From positions 62,001-126,000 of the forward strand of contig NBAY01000042.1 of NCBI GenBank assembly GCA_002794775.1: DNA of 64,000 nt, in the 5' to 3' direction. The stretch is from Porodaedalea pini. Its lineage: Eukaryota; Basidiomycota; Agaricomycetes; Hymenochaetales; Hymenochaetaceae. Made by a program: the position numbers and the translations under genes. Positions within the stretch are counted from its first letter, which is position 1; each line of letters starts with the position of its first letter. This document shows, piece after piece, positions 1-10,593 of this stretch. The notes under the pieces were generated by a model. It was not told where the DNA came from and ran no database searches. It saw nothing but the letters and a program-made list of their open reading frames with translations.

Positions 1-646
1 GGCTGAAGTCAATCTCAAGTTACATGGCATTTTCGCGTCTCATCCTCCTCCTGTGTGGTTTGCATGTAAACAATGAGAGGGCTAAGATCATCTTACGCCC
101 TGAGAAGTCGACAATCACAGAGCCGCGCTTTGTCTGGCCAACGCTGTCTGAGGATGACTGGATTAAGGTTGAAGTGGCTTTGAAGGATCCCATGCTTGCT
201 GTATGTTGTAGTACCTTGCTCTATTGCTTTGTATCCATCTGATCCATTCTTTAAAGGATTTTGGCAAGCGGAACAGCGTGAACATCGCTTCTCTGACAGC
301 CAGCGAAATTCGCGACATTATTCTTGGCCAGGAGATTGCTGCACCGTCTGTGCAGCGTCAGAAAATGGCTGAGCTCGAGAAAAGCACGGAAGCTCGGGCA
401 CAAGTCACTACTGTTCAAACGTGAAGTTTCTTGACTGTCAGTATGTTGATCAAGCCCTTACGACATACATTTTTCACAACAAAACCACGAACATTCATGG
501 TGATGCAATTCAGACTGTCACCAGTAAGTTTAATTGGAATGTCACTTGTTTGTCAATCTTCTGATGTTTGTCTCTTTCAGCGACCAACTATGAACAGCAG
601 GTCTTTTCAAGCAAGTCTGACTGGCGCGTTCGTGCTATCTCGGCTA
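1..646 (+). pseudogene. PRP8: PRP8 C-terminal fragment (runs in from left edge)
   Basis: Encodes part of the spliceosomal U5 snRNP scaffold Prp8, in the stretch between the RNase H-like domain and the Jab1/MPN domain. The readable order is [15 protein letters not shown], then [28 protein letters not shown], an intron with a normal GTATGT donor (about 201-256), [25 protein letters not shown], a second intron, HGDAIQTVT, a third intron, and TNYEQQVFSSKSDWRVRAISAT. Homology then stops at a MITE-1 insertion and is not resumed on the far side, so the final Jab1/MPN part is missing. At the second intron I see no AG where the acceptor should be (bases about 470-482), so splicing is probably damaged. 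The 5' part lies outside the window. It is close in kind to the two longer PRP8 pieces in this window but covers a part of the protein they lack. Confidence 0.8.
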
Positions 647-824
647 CTTGAGGTAGTGGGCCATTGGGATGGCAAGCTACGATTACTGTTTACTGAATAG
701 TAAATAATTCACTAATGAGAATAATGTTTTAGTATAACTTTCAAGCTTTAGTCTTCTCATATAAAATGAAAGATACAGAAAACAGTAATCGTAGCTTGCC
801 ATCCCAATGGCCCACTACCTCAAG
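647..824. mobile_element. MITE-1 copy, 178 bp, TA target duplication
   Basis: Terminal inverted repeats of about 46 bp start CTTGAGGTAGTGGGCCATTG and end with the exact complement. The element is flanked by TA at 645-646 and 825-826. No coding capacity. TA duplications suggest mobilisation by a Tc1/mariner-type transposase. It separates the PRP8 fragment on the left from the gypsy integrase fragment on the right, so it sits exactly on a junction between unrelated sequences. Confidence 0.85.
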
Positions 825-826
825 TA

Positions 827-3800
827 TCGACACTTTCGTGGTCTGGCGCATCTGACAGATATGACACGTACGCACGAAGTATTTGACATCCTCCAAAATC
901 GACGGCCACCAAAACCGATCCAGCAATCGAGCACGTACCAAATACACTCCCTTGTGTCCGAGATCGTCGTGAGCCTGCTGGACGAGCGACCAGCGGTGTT
1001 CCTGTTCGACGACCAGCTGGGGATGCTCTCGTCGGGTCTTTCGCCAAAGCCGTCCTGTTCGCACGAAGAATCCAGAGGCGTACCAGACGAACGAGGGAAA
1101 GCGCTTCTCGTCAATCTCCGGGGGCTTCCTTCCGTGTTCAAGGAGGTACCGAACCAACTCTAATCGCTTATCTCACGACTTTACCGAATCCGAGGCCGGG
1201 AATCGCTGCCCCTGAGGATCTGTGGCTGTACCGGACCCTTCTTCGACGTCGGTACTCAACACCGCTCCATACAAAAACGCATATGCCGCATCGATCCATT
1301 CTTCATAGTCATCTTCTTCCCGTGGGTCCTCTGGCACGGCTCGCCGTCTCGACAGTCCGTCGGTACATGTGAATTCCACGGCCGGTACGTGGCGAAGCTT
1401 GAAGTCGAAAAGGAGAATTCCCATGATCCACCGGTTTATCGTCACGTTCGGCTGTAGATCCAGATTGCTAATCATCCCTTTGACGTACGCTGCATCCATC
1501 TCGACCACCAGGAGCTTAACTCCATAAATAAACAACCTCACCACCCTCAATGCCCTAAACAACCCAAACAACTCGATCTTTGGCTGGGAGTACATCACCT
1601 GTACTGAGTTCCAGTTGATCGACCCAAACTGATTAATCCTTCTCCTACCATCCGGGTGATCCTGGCCCAACGTCCACCCTACTCCTATGATCGACGAATC
1701 CACCGCTAAGATAACCGCTCTGTCCAACCCGTAGTCGATCACGCACAGTGCCGGGCAGTCGATAACCACTTCCTTCAACGTGTCCATCGAATCCTGCTCT
1801 TCCGGTCCCCAATCGAATATGTTGTTTTTACGTGTAAGTCGGGTCAATGGTCGAGCTTTCTTCACAAAATCCTTAATAAACACCCTCAACACTCCAACCG
1901 TACCGAGAAATCCTTTCACCTCCGTCACCGTTCGACATGGGGGCCAATCCCGCACCTTCTGAACCTTCAAATCGTCCGGTTCGCGCCCTCGGTATGTGAG
2001 TTTATTCCCCAAAAATATCGCCGAATCGGTACATGCCTGGAATTTCTTCCCGGAAAACGTACTGCCCACTTTCCTCATCCTCTGCAGCACTCGATTTACG
2101 TCGCACAAGTGTTCGTAGACGAACCGGCGGATGCCTGGGTTCTCGGGAATCGTTTTGAACCCTCTGTCGGTATGCTTGTACCGTGTAAACCCTCCTTGCA
2201 TAATTACATCGTCCGCGAACGGCTGCGCCACCTTAGGAATTTCGTCACTGAGAATAAACGTGACGTCTCCATGGAGAATCTGCAGCGAATTCGTGTATCC
2301 CATCGGTAACACCTTCAGTCGAAACGTACCGAGCGGGGTCTGGAACGTTGTTAAGTCTCAGGACCGTTCGTCGAGCATTCGCTGGTCGAAAGCAACAGCG
2401 AGATCAAGTACCGTGTAACATGCGCGCCCGCTGCACGCGTCTACTAGCGTCTCGATGTCCGGCGGTACGGCCGAGTCTCGAATGGTCACTCCGTTCAGAT
2501 CCTGCAAGTCGATAACGAACCGTAAGGACACTCCGACTTTCTTTACCACACAAAACCACCTCGAGCGGTACGACGAGTTCGATGGTTCGATAACTCCGGC
2601 GGCGATCTTCTCCCTGAGTATGTTTAGCGTCTTTTCAAGTATCCCAGGGGGGATCGGTATGTTCTTCCACACCCACGGTACGTGCACCACCGTTGGTATG
2701 CGTACCGGATCGAAATACGTCGGATCTAAGGTCCCTCTCTCCATCTCCGACCACGCAAACGCCCCTTCCTGCAACATGATCAGATTCACCACCAACTTCT
2801 TCTCTTCATCCCACAGAAATCCGCCTGGGTCCAAATCCATCGCGTCCAGCCTTTCCTGCATAAACTTTCCTGTCGGTACGAACAGTACCAGTTTCGTCGG
2901 TAACTTTGGCATGTCAGCCAACGGATTGGGATGTCGCCTTCGAACTATACAAAACTCCTCCGGTAACACTCCTGGTATGGGACGGACCTTCTGCGCCACC
3001 CGCTTGTATGCCAAAACACTTCCTTCATCCTCCGTCGAATCCAACACCACCGAACCAAAAGTGTCCGAAGAAGCGTCCAAAGCAATGGTGCAAGGAGATA
3101 AAAGAAAATTCAATCTCTGCGAATAAATAAACGGAGCTGGGGTATTCAAGGTAAAACTTGGGGAAACGTAACAGGAAATAGTCGAATTGGATTGATTTAA
3201 AACATTAGGGGACATTTGTTGAAAACTGTAAACGGGTTGAACGAATTGAGAATTAATTTTGGTTTGAGAAGGGGTTGGACGATGAGATAAATAATCGGGG
3301 TCATTAAAACGCAAAGATGAAACGTCTGTACATGAGCTCGGTACGCGTACCGACGGATCGACTCCGCGGCACATCTTGCATACCGTCTGTTTCCACTCGT
3401 CTCGCCGGCACCGCTGCATCAGTTCCTCGACTTGTGAAAACCCGATTCCGGAGCGCGCCAGAACGCCCGGATACCGGTCGACACCTTGCTCCTACGATTC
3501 CGATCTCGGGGATCCGTGATGGTTATATGCTGATCGCCCAACAAGAAATCCCTCGTTTCGCATTCGGTAAGAGCGAAAAATGGTCGCCCCAACAATACTT
3601 CGAACGGTGCCACCGAAACCACCTGAACCTGCAACTTCAAATCCACACCCGCTACCCTGAATCTGGCGTCTCAAATCATTCCCAATGTCGACGACTTCCC
3701 CGCATCTGCGGCTTTGAGTGTCATCGCGTGATCTGGATCTAAATGAATTCCTAGCTTCTCCCACACGTCTTCCCGAATGATGCACACCACTGCCCCTTGA

Positions 3801-3922
3801 TCGAGTATGGCTTCTGCTTCAACGGCATCCTTGATCAATACCTTAATTACGCGGATGGGAAGCACGTTGTGTGCCACCGGTCCTGACTCTAAGAGAACCG
3901 GAGCCAACGACTCCGGTACCAC
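827..3922 (-). pseudogene. Gypsy pol remnant: protease, RT, RNase H, integrase zinc domain
   Basis: Read from 3922 downwards. A retropepsin-like part has EAILDQGAVVCIIR and later LLGRPFF; the catalytic triad reads DQG rather than DSG or DTG. A TGA at about 3668-3670 interrupts it. After a frameshift near 3419 a linker and the RT N-terminal half follow (RFVIDLQDLNGVT), ending in a stop at 2358. The next frame (2312-1173) carries the RT palm with FADD in place of the usual YxDD, an RNase H region (AVILAVDSS, IELFGLFRAL) and the FTCTDGLSRR tail. From 1157 downwards an integrase H2C2 zinc domain is seen: HDDLGHKG, then CHICQMRQ. The DDE core is absent because homology ends at MITE-1. Clearly non-functional. 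Confidence 0.8.
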
Positions 3923-4774
3923 TCAGTACTCCGCGACTTCGCTCCCTTCCTGGTCCGACTCGACGAGGTTGACGTTACCGACCGCGTACCGCTTCACTGT
4001 TGTCAGTTCCTTCATCTGCCGCCTCATATCCGAAGACAGAGCGAGGAGCTCCCGCTGTGTGACCGTTACCACCGAGTCTAATGTCCTCGACAATACCTTC
4101 TGAACTGTCGCCGGATCCTCGATTGGAGCGACGTACCAGAACTGTGGCTGGTTCCCGCCTGAATTCGTCATCGATCGGCTCTCCTGGGGAATGTTCGGGT
4201 TACCCGCTGGCTTCGGTACGCTAGGTTTCGCATTCGAGGTCGTCGGTACGTTCGCTGGACCGTGTTTTGGTCGTACCGGTATCTCAACTCCATCGAACTT
4301 GGCTTTCTTCGCCGCCGACGCTCGCTTCTTCACTTCGTTCAACAACGTTTTGTACTGCGCCACTTCCAACTCTTTATCCGATACTTCCTCTGCAATTTTG
4401 GCCATCATCGCTGGACCTTCCGACACTTCGGTGCCTGTTGTTGTCGATGTCGCCACCTCTATGAGGTTAACCGAGGCCATACTGGTCTCCTGAAGCAACG
4501 AGTCTATCTTTTCCATCAAATTATTACCCACCGCCGTGCTCGGTACGAACCCTCCGTTCGGTAGCGTCACCTTCCCGTTCGCATCCCTCACACACTTGCC
4601 TGCCTGGATATACTCCAGCACCTTTGGGCATGACCTAATGTAGTGGCTTGTGTCGCCACAGAACGCACACCCGGGACTCCTCTGGGACGTCATCGCTGGC
4701 AGCGGTCTTCGCCCGAGTGACTGTACCTGAACCTGAATGTTCTTGACTGCTTCCCACACCGTACCGATATCCAC
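3923..4774 (-). pseudogene. Gypsy gag remnant with CCHC zinc knuckle
   Basis: About 283 codons with a CCHC knuckle CAFCGDTSHYIRSC (C-X2-C-X4-H-X4-C) near residue 37, a low-complexity Pro/Asn-rich stretch in the middle and charged helical sequence. The knuckle binds genomic RNA in the capsid. The frame ends at one TGA and continues directly, in the same frame, into the protease region, so either a stop-codon readthrough arrangement or a simple CGA to TGA mutation separates gag from pol. Sequence upstream of 4774 in this frame is interrupted, so the N-terminus is incomplete. Confidence 0.65.
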
Positions 4775-4876
4775 TTCCTCCGACTTTACCTTTGACTGAT
4801 TCGTCGGGTCGGGCGCTCAAGTCGTTGGTACGTCGTCGAAAACCGTACCGGCCAGGATGTAGTCTGCGTGCTTTAC

Positions 4877-5162
4877 TATTAGCAGCAGTGAACCAAAAGG
4901 GGTCACACTTCACACCTGAGTCCAATGGATGAGTGCAACAGATAGATATATATTAATATACAAGTGCATACCTGAGTCCAATGGATGAGTGCAACAGATA
5001 GGGACACTCATACATTGTCTCAGCCGCTTTGAAGCTAATATTACATAAGACAAAAATCACGTGATGTTTGCACATGCGCGCACATGTGCGAACAGAGGCA
5101 TGGGAATAAATCAAGAAAAGCATGGAAAACATAAAATAAGTGTCAGAATCACACTTCCAACA
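4877..5162 (-). repeat. Copia 3' LTR, 286 bp
   Basis: On the minus strand it begins TGTTGGAAG and ends CTAATA. The ending TA instead of the usual CA appears in both LTRs; the diverged relic LTR at 53590-53812 ends CTAACA, so a CA to TA change in this copy's lineage is likely. The LTR contains a roughly 33-bp direct repeat (around 4914-4945 and 4972-5003) centred on the words ATGGATGAGTGCAACAGATA. Confidence 0.92.
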
Positions 5163-5173
5163 CTCCCACCTGA
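5163..5173 (-). other. Copia polypurine tract
   Basis: On the minus strand AGGTGGGAG followed by TG lies directly upstream of the 3' LTR. This is the expected position for plus-strand priming during reverse transcription. Confidence 0.7.
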
Positions 5174-5190
5174 TCTGACACATCTGTAAG

Positions 5191-8100
5191 TCACCTAAGA
5201 CCTAACATCCCACACATCTCTCCCACTTTCAAGCGCCCAAGGGCTTTGGTCATGATATCAGCTGGCATAGACTTAGTGGGCAAGTACCTCACATCCACAT
5301 AGCCTGCTTCAACCACATCTCTCAGCCAGTAATGATGCAAATCCAGGTGTTTCATGCGCCCATGATGTTCAGGATTTCTGGCAACTGCTAATGCAGACTG
5401 GTTGTCAACATAGAGAACAGATGGGGCATCAAAATGATACCCAAACTCAGTGAGCAAGTTGCGCAACCATATGATCTCTTGTCCTGATTGTACAGCAGCA
5501 ATGTATTCTGCCTCAGTAGTAGAGAGAGTCACAATGGTTTGCAACCGACTTGCCCAACTGATTGCACCAGTTCCCATTTTAACCACCATGCCACTTGTAG
5601 AGCGCCTGTCATCCTCATCACCACCATGGTCTGCATCAGAGAATGTGGTGAACAGCTCAGCTGAGTTGGGGTCAGATGCATAAGTCAACTTGTAGTCTTT
5701 GGTACCTTGAAGATAACGACACAAGTGCTTTGCAGCCTTCCAGTGAGCCATGCCAGGATTAGCACTAAAACGTGCCAGAACTCCCACTGCATAAGCAATG
5801 TCTGGGCGTGTAGCCACAGCAAGATACATGAGAGCACCCACCAACTGCTTGTAAGGAACAGTCTTCATGAAGGCAGTCTCTTCATCATTCTTGGGAGCCA
5901 TGGACTTGCTAAGCTTATGACCTTCAGGTAGTGGGGTTGTCACAGTGCCACAATTGCTAAGTTCAAAACGCTCAAGTATGTCAATGATATACTGGCGCTG
6001 AGATATGGACAATGAGTGCTGAGAGCGATCACGCTCAATGTGAACTCCCAAGAGGAATGAAGTTGGCCCGAGGTCATGTAGCTTGAAGTGCTTCTCCAAC
6101 TCACTCTTCACAAACTGGTACTGCTCCTTCGACTTTGCAGCAATGGTCATGTCATCAACATAGACAGGAATGATAATGCGCACATCCTCTCTGCGATAGA
6201 CCCATATACTGTTGTCGCAGCGCACCAGTTGGAAGCCCATACCCTTCAGTACTGAATCGAGTTTCTTGTGCCACTGGCGTCCAGCTTGTTTCAGTCCATA
6301 GATAGACTTTACTAGCTTAAGAACAAATCCAGCACCATAATACTCCTCAAACCCTTCAGGCTGGTCCATGTAGACATCATGATCCATCTCACCATTGAGA
6401 AAAGCGGTGGAGATGTCTACACTGTAAAGCTCAAGGTCCTCAAGTGCAGCTATAGCCAGAATTGCACGTAGTGCCGCCCACTTTGCAGTTGGTGCAAACA
6501 CCTGTGAAAACTCCAATCCTGGGCACTGTGAGTATCCCTTTGCAACCAGTCTTGCCTTGTACCTGTCCACAGAGCCATCTGCCTTGCGCTTGAGTTTGAA
6601 CACCCAGCGACAACCAATAGTTTTACGACCAGTTGGAAGTCTGACAGGCTGGAAAGTGCCATTCTCAATCAGACTGATGAACTCTTCCATTGCAGCCTGT
6701 TCCCAAAGATGGGCATCAGGGCACCCCTTGATATCCTTCCACTGGTAGGGCTCTGGACCATATTGCTTGCGCACTTCTGCAGAGAATACATGCTCAAGAC
6801 AATTTGTAGACTTGAAGACATAGTCAAACGCATCATCAAAAGCAATGTACTTGTCTTCAAGACCTGCATTTGTGCCAAAGTCTATGAGCCCATTGAACAT
6901 GAGCGCTTCTGCTTGCATCTCCTCTTCAGACATGACATCAAGTTCATCGTGCTGTTCAGCATCCTCCATGTGCACATCCATTTCTGGCTGATGCACAACT
7001 TCAGGCTCAGGTATGGGAACAGGATCAGGTCTAGGAATGCGTCGACCTGGATAATCCATAAGTGGATTGATCATTCTGTCCCATGCACCAGTGGTAGTGC
7101 GTGGTTTTGGCCTGGGAGGAGGAGCTGATGACGGAGTTTGAGTCTGATTAGGGTGCTCACTCCTTGGTTTCTTAGCAGGAGGAGTCTGAGAAGGTGGAGG
7201 AGACACAGTGTGTTTATGTGCAGAAGCAAGCGGAGAAGGGGAACGAGTTGGTGGAGGTACAGGAGGGTCCACTGGACGAACAGGAGGTGGAGGAGATGGC
7301 AGAACATCATCATCATCATCACTTTCTACTCCCACCTGTTCTGGCAGATCTTTTGCCTCTGGAGGAGATTGTACCCGCAAATCAACAGGAGTCCTAGAAT
7401 TGCCTGGAAACACGCGTTCATCAAACTGAGCAGAGTCACTAATGATCTCCTTGCGTGTAACAGGGTTCCAGAATAGCCATCCTTTGTAATTTGCAGGGTA
7501 GCCAAGGAAGACACATTTCTGTGTGTGGGATTGCAACTGTTTGCGTTGATCTTTCTGGACATGCACATATGAAGTGCAGCCAAAAACGCGAAAATGAGAA
7601 ACATCTGGTTTAGACTTGTACCAGAGTTGATAGGGTGTGTTGTCATTCACCGCAGATGTAGGAGAGCGATTATGGACATGAACAAAAGCAGCAACTGCAT
7701 CCCACCAGAAAGTAGCAGGTAAGTGTGCTTCATTCAGCATAGTGGTGATGCCCTCAGCTAACGTCCTGTTTGCGCGTTCAGCAACACCGTTTTGGTGGGG
7801 TTCATTTCTGACAGTGTGCTGGCGATGAATGCCTTCATTTTTGCAGAGTTGATCCCATTCCTTTGGCATGTATTCTCCTCCCTTATCATCACAAGTGGCC
7901 TTAATCTTCAAATCTAACTGATTCTCTGCATATGCCTTAAAATGCTTAAAAGCACTAAAAGCATCACTCTTCTTCTTCAAAGGCAAAACTGCCCAGAAGC
8001 GACTGAAATCATCAATGAAGGTGATCCAGTACTTGTAACCATTCCTTGACTGAATGGGAAGAGGACCATGCACATCTGAGTGAACCAATTGAAGAAGACT

Positions 8101-9606
8101 TGATGCACGATGCGATGCAAGTTTTGAGACATTAGAACGATGCTGTTTGCCTGCAATGCAAGGCTCACAGATCGGATCTGGCAAGTCCTTTGACTTAATC
8201 ACCATTCCCTCAACTAAATGCTCATTGAGCAGTTTCTTCACATCACCATGGTGTAGGTGTGCAAAACGTCGATGCCACAGAGTCAAATCAAGTGGACAAG
8301 TGCTTGTAAGTGCAGAGAATGCACTCATGGGTACAACTTGGCCATTGAGTGATGCAGCATTGTTGGGAGTGACATTTGCAGTGAAGAGGAGAGTGCCATT
8401 TCGATTGAATAGAATCTTATCACGCTGAATGGTGACAATATACGATTTGGCACGAGTTAAATACAGGACTGAGAGGAGATTGTTTCGCAAATCAGGGACA
8501 TGAAGTACACGTTCAAATTCAAGTAAGTGTCCATCTTTGCCATTGATTACTGGTTGAAATTGCACTGTGCCCACTCCAACAGAATAGATGATTTCGTTGT
8601 TTGCAAGGCGTATAGGGGTGCGATTTGGTGAATATTTGTGAAACCAGTGTCGGTGGGGTGTCATGTGGCAAGTGGCACCTGTATCAACAATCCAATCAGT
8701 TCCTGCATCGAGAATGAGGGGTGACTGGGGGTTGGTGAAGTCTGGGGTACTTGCATTTCCAGCAAATTCAGCAGATTGGACAGACTCGGAGTCGTCCTGC
8801 TGAGCAGATTGTGCCTTCTCCTTAGTCTTCCCTTTGTTATCCTTCCTCTTGGCCCTAATTGCCTCAATTGCATCACGTCTCTTGAAGCACTTCGACTCTG
8901 GATGACCTTTAATGCCGCAAAATTCGCAGACAACAGGCTGAGACGATGAGGAAGGCTTGGAGGGAGCAGAGGACGCTTTCAGGGCCATGGACTGATCACC
9001 AGCACGCGATTGACGGTTCATTTGCTCCTGCATAAATGCTTCCTTAAGCGTCTTTAACTTGAAATCTGTCAGGAGCAAGAGTGCAGAGCGGAAGGATGAG
9101 TACTCTTCAGGCAGGGAGCGAACCAGGGCAACACATGCAAGCTCATCCTCAAACTCTTCGAGTTTGAGAGTGCTAGTGCGTGTATTTCTGATGTTATGAA
9201 GTCCATGCTCAACTCTGCTGACTAGTGCAGTCAAAGACTCATCCTCCTTCTTGCTGATACCGAAAAACTCGTCATAGGCAATAAAACATGCAGCTGGATT
9301 GTCCTGCTTGTGCAGTTTCTCGAGCACTTTCCACATCTCTACAGGGTCACCCATGTGTGATTGTACCAAAATCTGCATGCTGTTTTCGAGTTTCTGGTAG
9401 ATAAGGCCGGCTGCTTGCTCAGCCCTTTCTTCCCAGAGTTCAACTTTATCAGGAGGAGAAGATGGCTTCGACTCCTTGCCTGAAACGAGGCGCCAAAGCT
9501 TCTTGTACTGAAGGGCAGCCTGCATGTCGAATTTCCAAGTAGGATAGTTGCCTTCACCCAACTTGTTAAATGAAGACAGTGAGTCGGCAGGGGCAGATTC
9601 GGACAT
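5191..9606 (-). CDS. Copia gag-pol polyprotein, intact ORF
   Basis: A single 1471-residue polyprotein that carries out all steps of Ty1/copia replication. Gag forms the first part (UBN2-like, from residue 1), followed by a CCHC knuckle CEFCGIKGHPESKC near 230. The aspartic protease motif is WIVDTGATCHM near 310. Integrase follows with its HHCC zinc region (LWHRRFAHLHH, then CEPCIAGK) and a DDE core (HSDVHGP, then DKGGEYM and the NGVAERANRT end). A Pro- and Asp-rich linker leads to RT with IIPVYVDDMTIAA, and RNase H ends with YVDNQSALAVA and HLDLHHYWLRD. Length is normal for a single-ORF copia element and no stop or frameshift is present, so it may be autonomous. The ATG at 9606 is the first in frame; the PBS lies about 960 bp upstream. 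Confidence 0.95.
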   Translation of the reverse strand: MSESAPADSLSSFNKLGEGNYPTWKFDMQAALQYKKLWRLVSGKESKPSSPPDKVELWEERAEQAAGLIYQKLENSMQILVQSHMGDPVEMWKVLEKLHKQDNPAACFIAYDEFFGISKKEDESLTALVSRVEHGLHNIRNTRTSTLKLEEFEDELACVALVRSLPEEYSSFRSALLLLTDFKLKTLKEAFMQEQMNRQSRAGDQSMALKASSAPSKPSSSSQPVVCEFCGIKGHPESKCFKRRDAIEAIRAKRKDNKGKTKEKAQSAQQDDSESVQSAEFAGNASTPDFTNPQSPLILDAGTDWIVDTGATCHMTPHRHWFHKYSPNRTPIRLANNEIIYSVGVGTVQFQPVINGKDGHLLEFERVLHVPDLRNNLLSVLYLTRAKSYIVTIQRDKILFNRNGTLLFTANVTPNNAASLNGQVVPMSAFSALTSTCPLDLTLWHRRFAHLHHGDVKKLLNEHLVEGMVIKSKDLPDPICEPCIAGKQHRSNVSKLASHRASSLLQLVHSDVHGPLPIQSRNGYKYWITFIDDFSRFWAVLPLKKKSDAFSAFKHFKAYAENQLDLKIKATCDDKGGEYMPKEWDQLCKNEGIHRQHTVRNEPHQNGVAERANRTLAEGITTMLNEAHLPATFWWDAVAAFVHVHNRSPTSAVNDNTPYQLWYKSKPDVSHFRVFGCTSYVHVQKDQRKQLQSHTQKCVFLGYPANYKGWLFWNPVTRKEIISDSAQFDERVFPGNSRTPVDLRVQSPPEAKDLPEQVGVESDDDDDVLPSPPPPVRPVDPPVPPPTRSPSPLASAHKHTVSPPPSQTPPAKKPRSEHPNQTQTPSSAPPPRPKPRTTTGAWDRMINPLMDYPGRRIPRPDPVPIPEPEVVHQPEMDVHMEDAEQHDELDVMSEEEMQAEALMFNGLIDFGTNAGLEDKYIAFDDAFDYVFKSTNCLEHVFSAEVRKQYGPEPYQWKDIKGCPDAHLWEQAAMEEFISLIENGTFQPVRLPTGRKTIGCRWVFKLKRKADGSVDRYKARLVAKGYSQCPGLEFSQVFAPTAKWAALRAILAIAALEDLELYSVDISTAFLNGEMDHDVYMDQPEGFEEYYGAGFVLKLVKSIYGLKQAGRQWHKKLDSVLKGMGFQLVRCDNSIWVYRREDVRIIIPVYVDDMTIAAKSKEQYQFVKSELEKHFKLHDLGPTSFLLGVHIERDRSQHSLSISQRQYIIDILERFELSNCGTVTTPLPEGHKLSKSMAPKNDEETAFMKTVPYKQLVGALMYLAVATRPDIAYAVGVLARFSANPGMAHWKAAKHLCRYLQGTKDYKLTYASDPNSAELFTTFSDADHGGDEDDRRSTSGMVVKMGTGAISWASRLQTIVTLSTTEAEYIAAVQSGQEIIWLRNLLTEFGYHFDAPSVLYVDNQSALAVARNPEHHGRMKHLDLHHYWLRDVVEAGYVDVRYLPTKSMPADIMTKALGRLKVGEMCGMLGLR

Positions 9607-10570
9607 GACATTTCACAGGCAGGTAGGGGACGATGGGTACGACGTGTGTGTGATGTTTGGGAGGAATTGGATGTGTGAGTGGGGCACAGTGAAGGAAAGT
9701 GTGTACAGACCACAATGACACGATTACAGATGACAGTTCAATGCAAGCCAATGAAGGTTACCAGACACTCAAAACGTCGAAGTATACACAGAGTCGCCGC
9801 AAGACAGTGCTGGTCTGTTGGTCTGCTAAGACCCCGCAGGCACCGCTGACTGAGAGAGGCTCTAGGCTTAAGTGACACTCAAAAGAGCGTCACAATCAGC
9901 GAACTAAGGCTGAGCAGTCGAGCTTCACAGACGATAGGCTAGTCTGATCCAACAACAACAGAATGGGGTGAAATGGGCCTTAATCAACTCACACCAGAGC
10001 TGGTAACCGTGCAAAATGGGACACTGAGGGAGAACGAGTGGTGCGATTGCAATGCAAATCAACACACACTGAGGAGGCGTGAACACGAGCACGCAGACGA
10101 AGTTTCGAGAGAATCGGACCAAGGGTTCCGCAGAAAATGCGATAACCACACGATGCAGCAAAGTGCAGAGTGTAATAAGAGTGGTTGCTCAGTAAAACGT
10201 TGCAGCACACTCAAATCGAGTCGAATATCGATGTAAGTTGGCACAAACGTAGATCACACGTAACCCCAACAATGTGCCAAGGTATAGTGCGAACAGTCAA
10301 GCCAATATCGAGTGATGGGTGATAGAGAGGTTTTGGATGCAGGTGGTAAATGAATGCAGTGTAGTGCAATGGGAAGTGGATGTGGTGGCACGAAACTTGG
10401 CAGAGACGCGGCAGACACACCGATTTTCCAATCAACAAAGATCCAGCTCAATCCAACCACCAGGAACGTTGCAATCAGCGAAACACTGTGTGTAGGGTGT
10501 GCAGATCAGGTCCGATCAGTCTATAATTGAAGCAGGGGGTGCTTCTCGAAGTCCAGAACCAGTGTGCGAA

Positions 10571-10593
10571 GTTAGAGCGCAAGGCTCATAACC
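10571..10593 (-). other. Copia primer-binding site matching a tRNA-Met anticodon arm
   Basis: The 23 bases next to the 5' LTR match, on the + strand, the D-stem end and anticodon arm of a methionine tRNA: GTTAGAGCGC followed by AAGGCTCATAACC, with the loop CTCATAA holding anticodon CAT. The primer would therefore be the 5' half of the tRNA cut just after the anticodon loop, not its 3' CCA end. This kind of half-tRNA priming is known for Drosophila copia. Confidence 0.7.

Larger units (their letters stand above)
827..4876 (-). mobile_element. Decayed Ty3/gypsy retrotransposon, both ends missing
   Basis: Internal part of a Ty3/gypsy element on the minus strand: gag with a CCHC zinc knuckle, aspartic protease, reverse transcriptase, RNase H and the start of integrase, in that order from right to left. 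The downstream end (rest of integrase and LTR) is cut at MITE-1 and the upstream end is cut by the copia LTR at 4877. I found no LTR of its own. Several in-frame stops and at least one frameshift show it is dead. It is not the same family as the chromovirus at 38.4-44.6 kb: the RT sequence differs clearly. Confidence 0.85.

Noticed and set aside
4877..5162. Copia LTR with an unrelated non-TG/CA family ending
   Set aside because: The relic LTR ends in CTAACA, so the TA end is most simply a CA to TA change.
7071..7430. Minus- and plus-strand ORFs rich in His or Met runs near 7300
   Set aside because: Shadows of the Asp-run and Pro-rich linker of the copia polyprotein.
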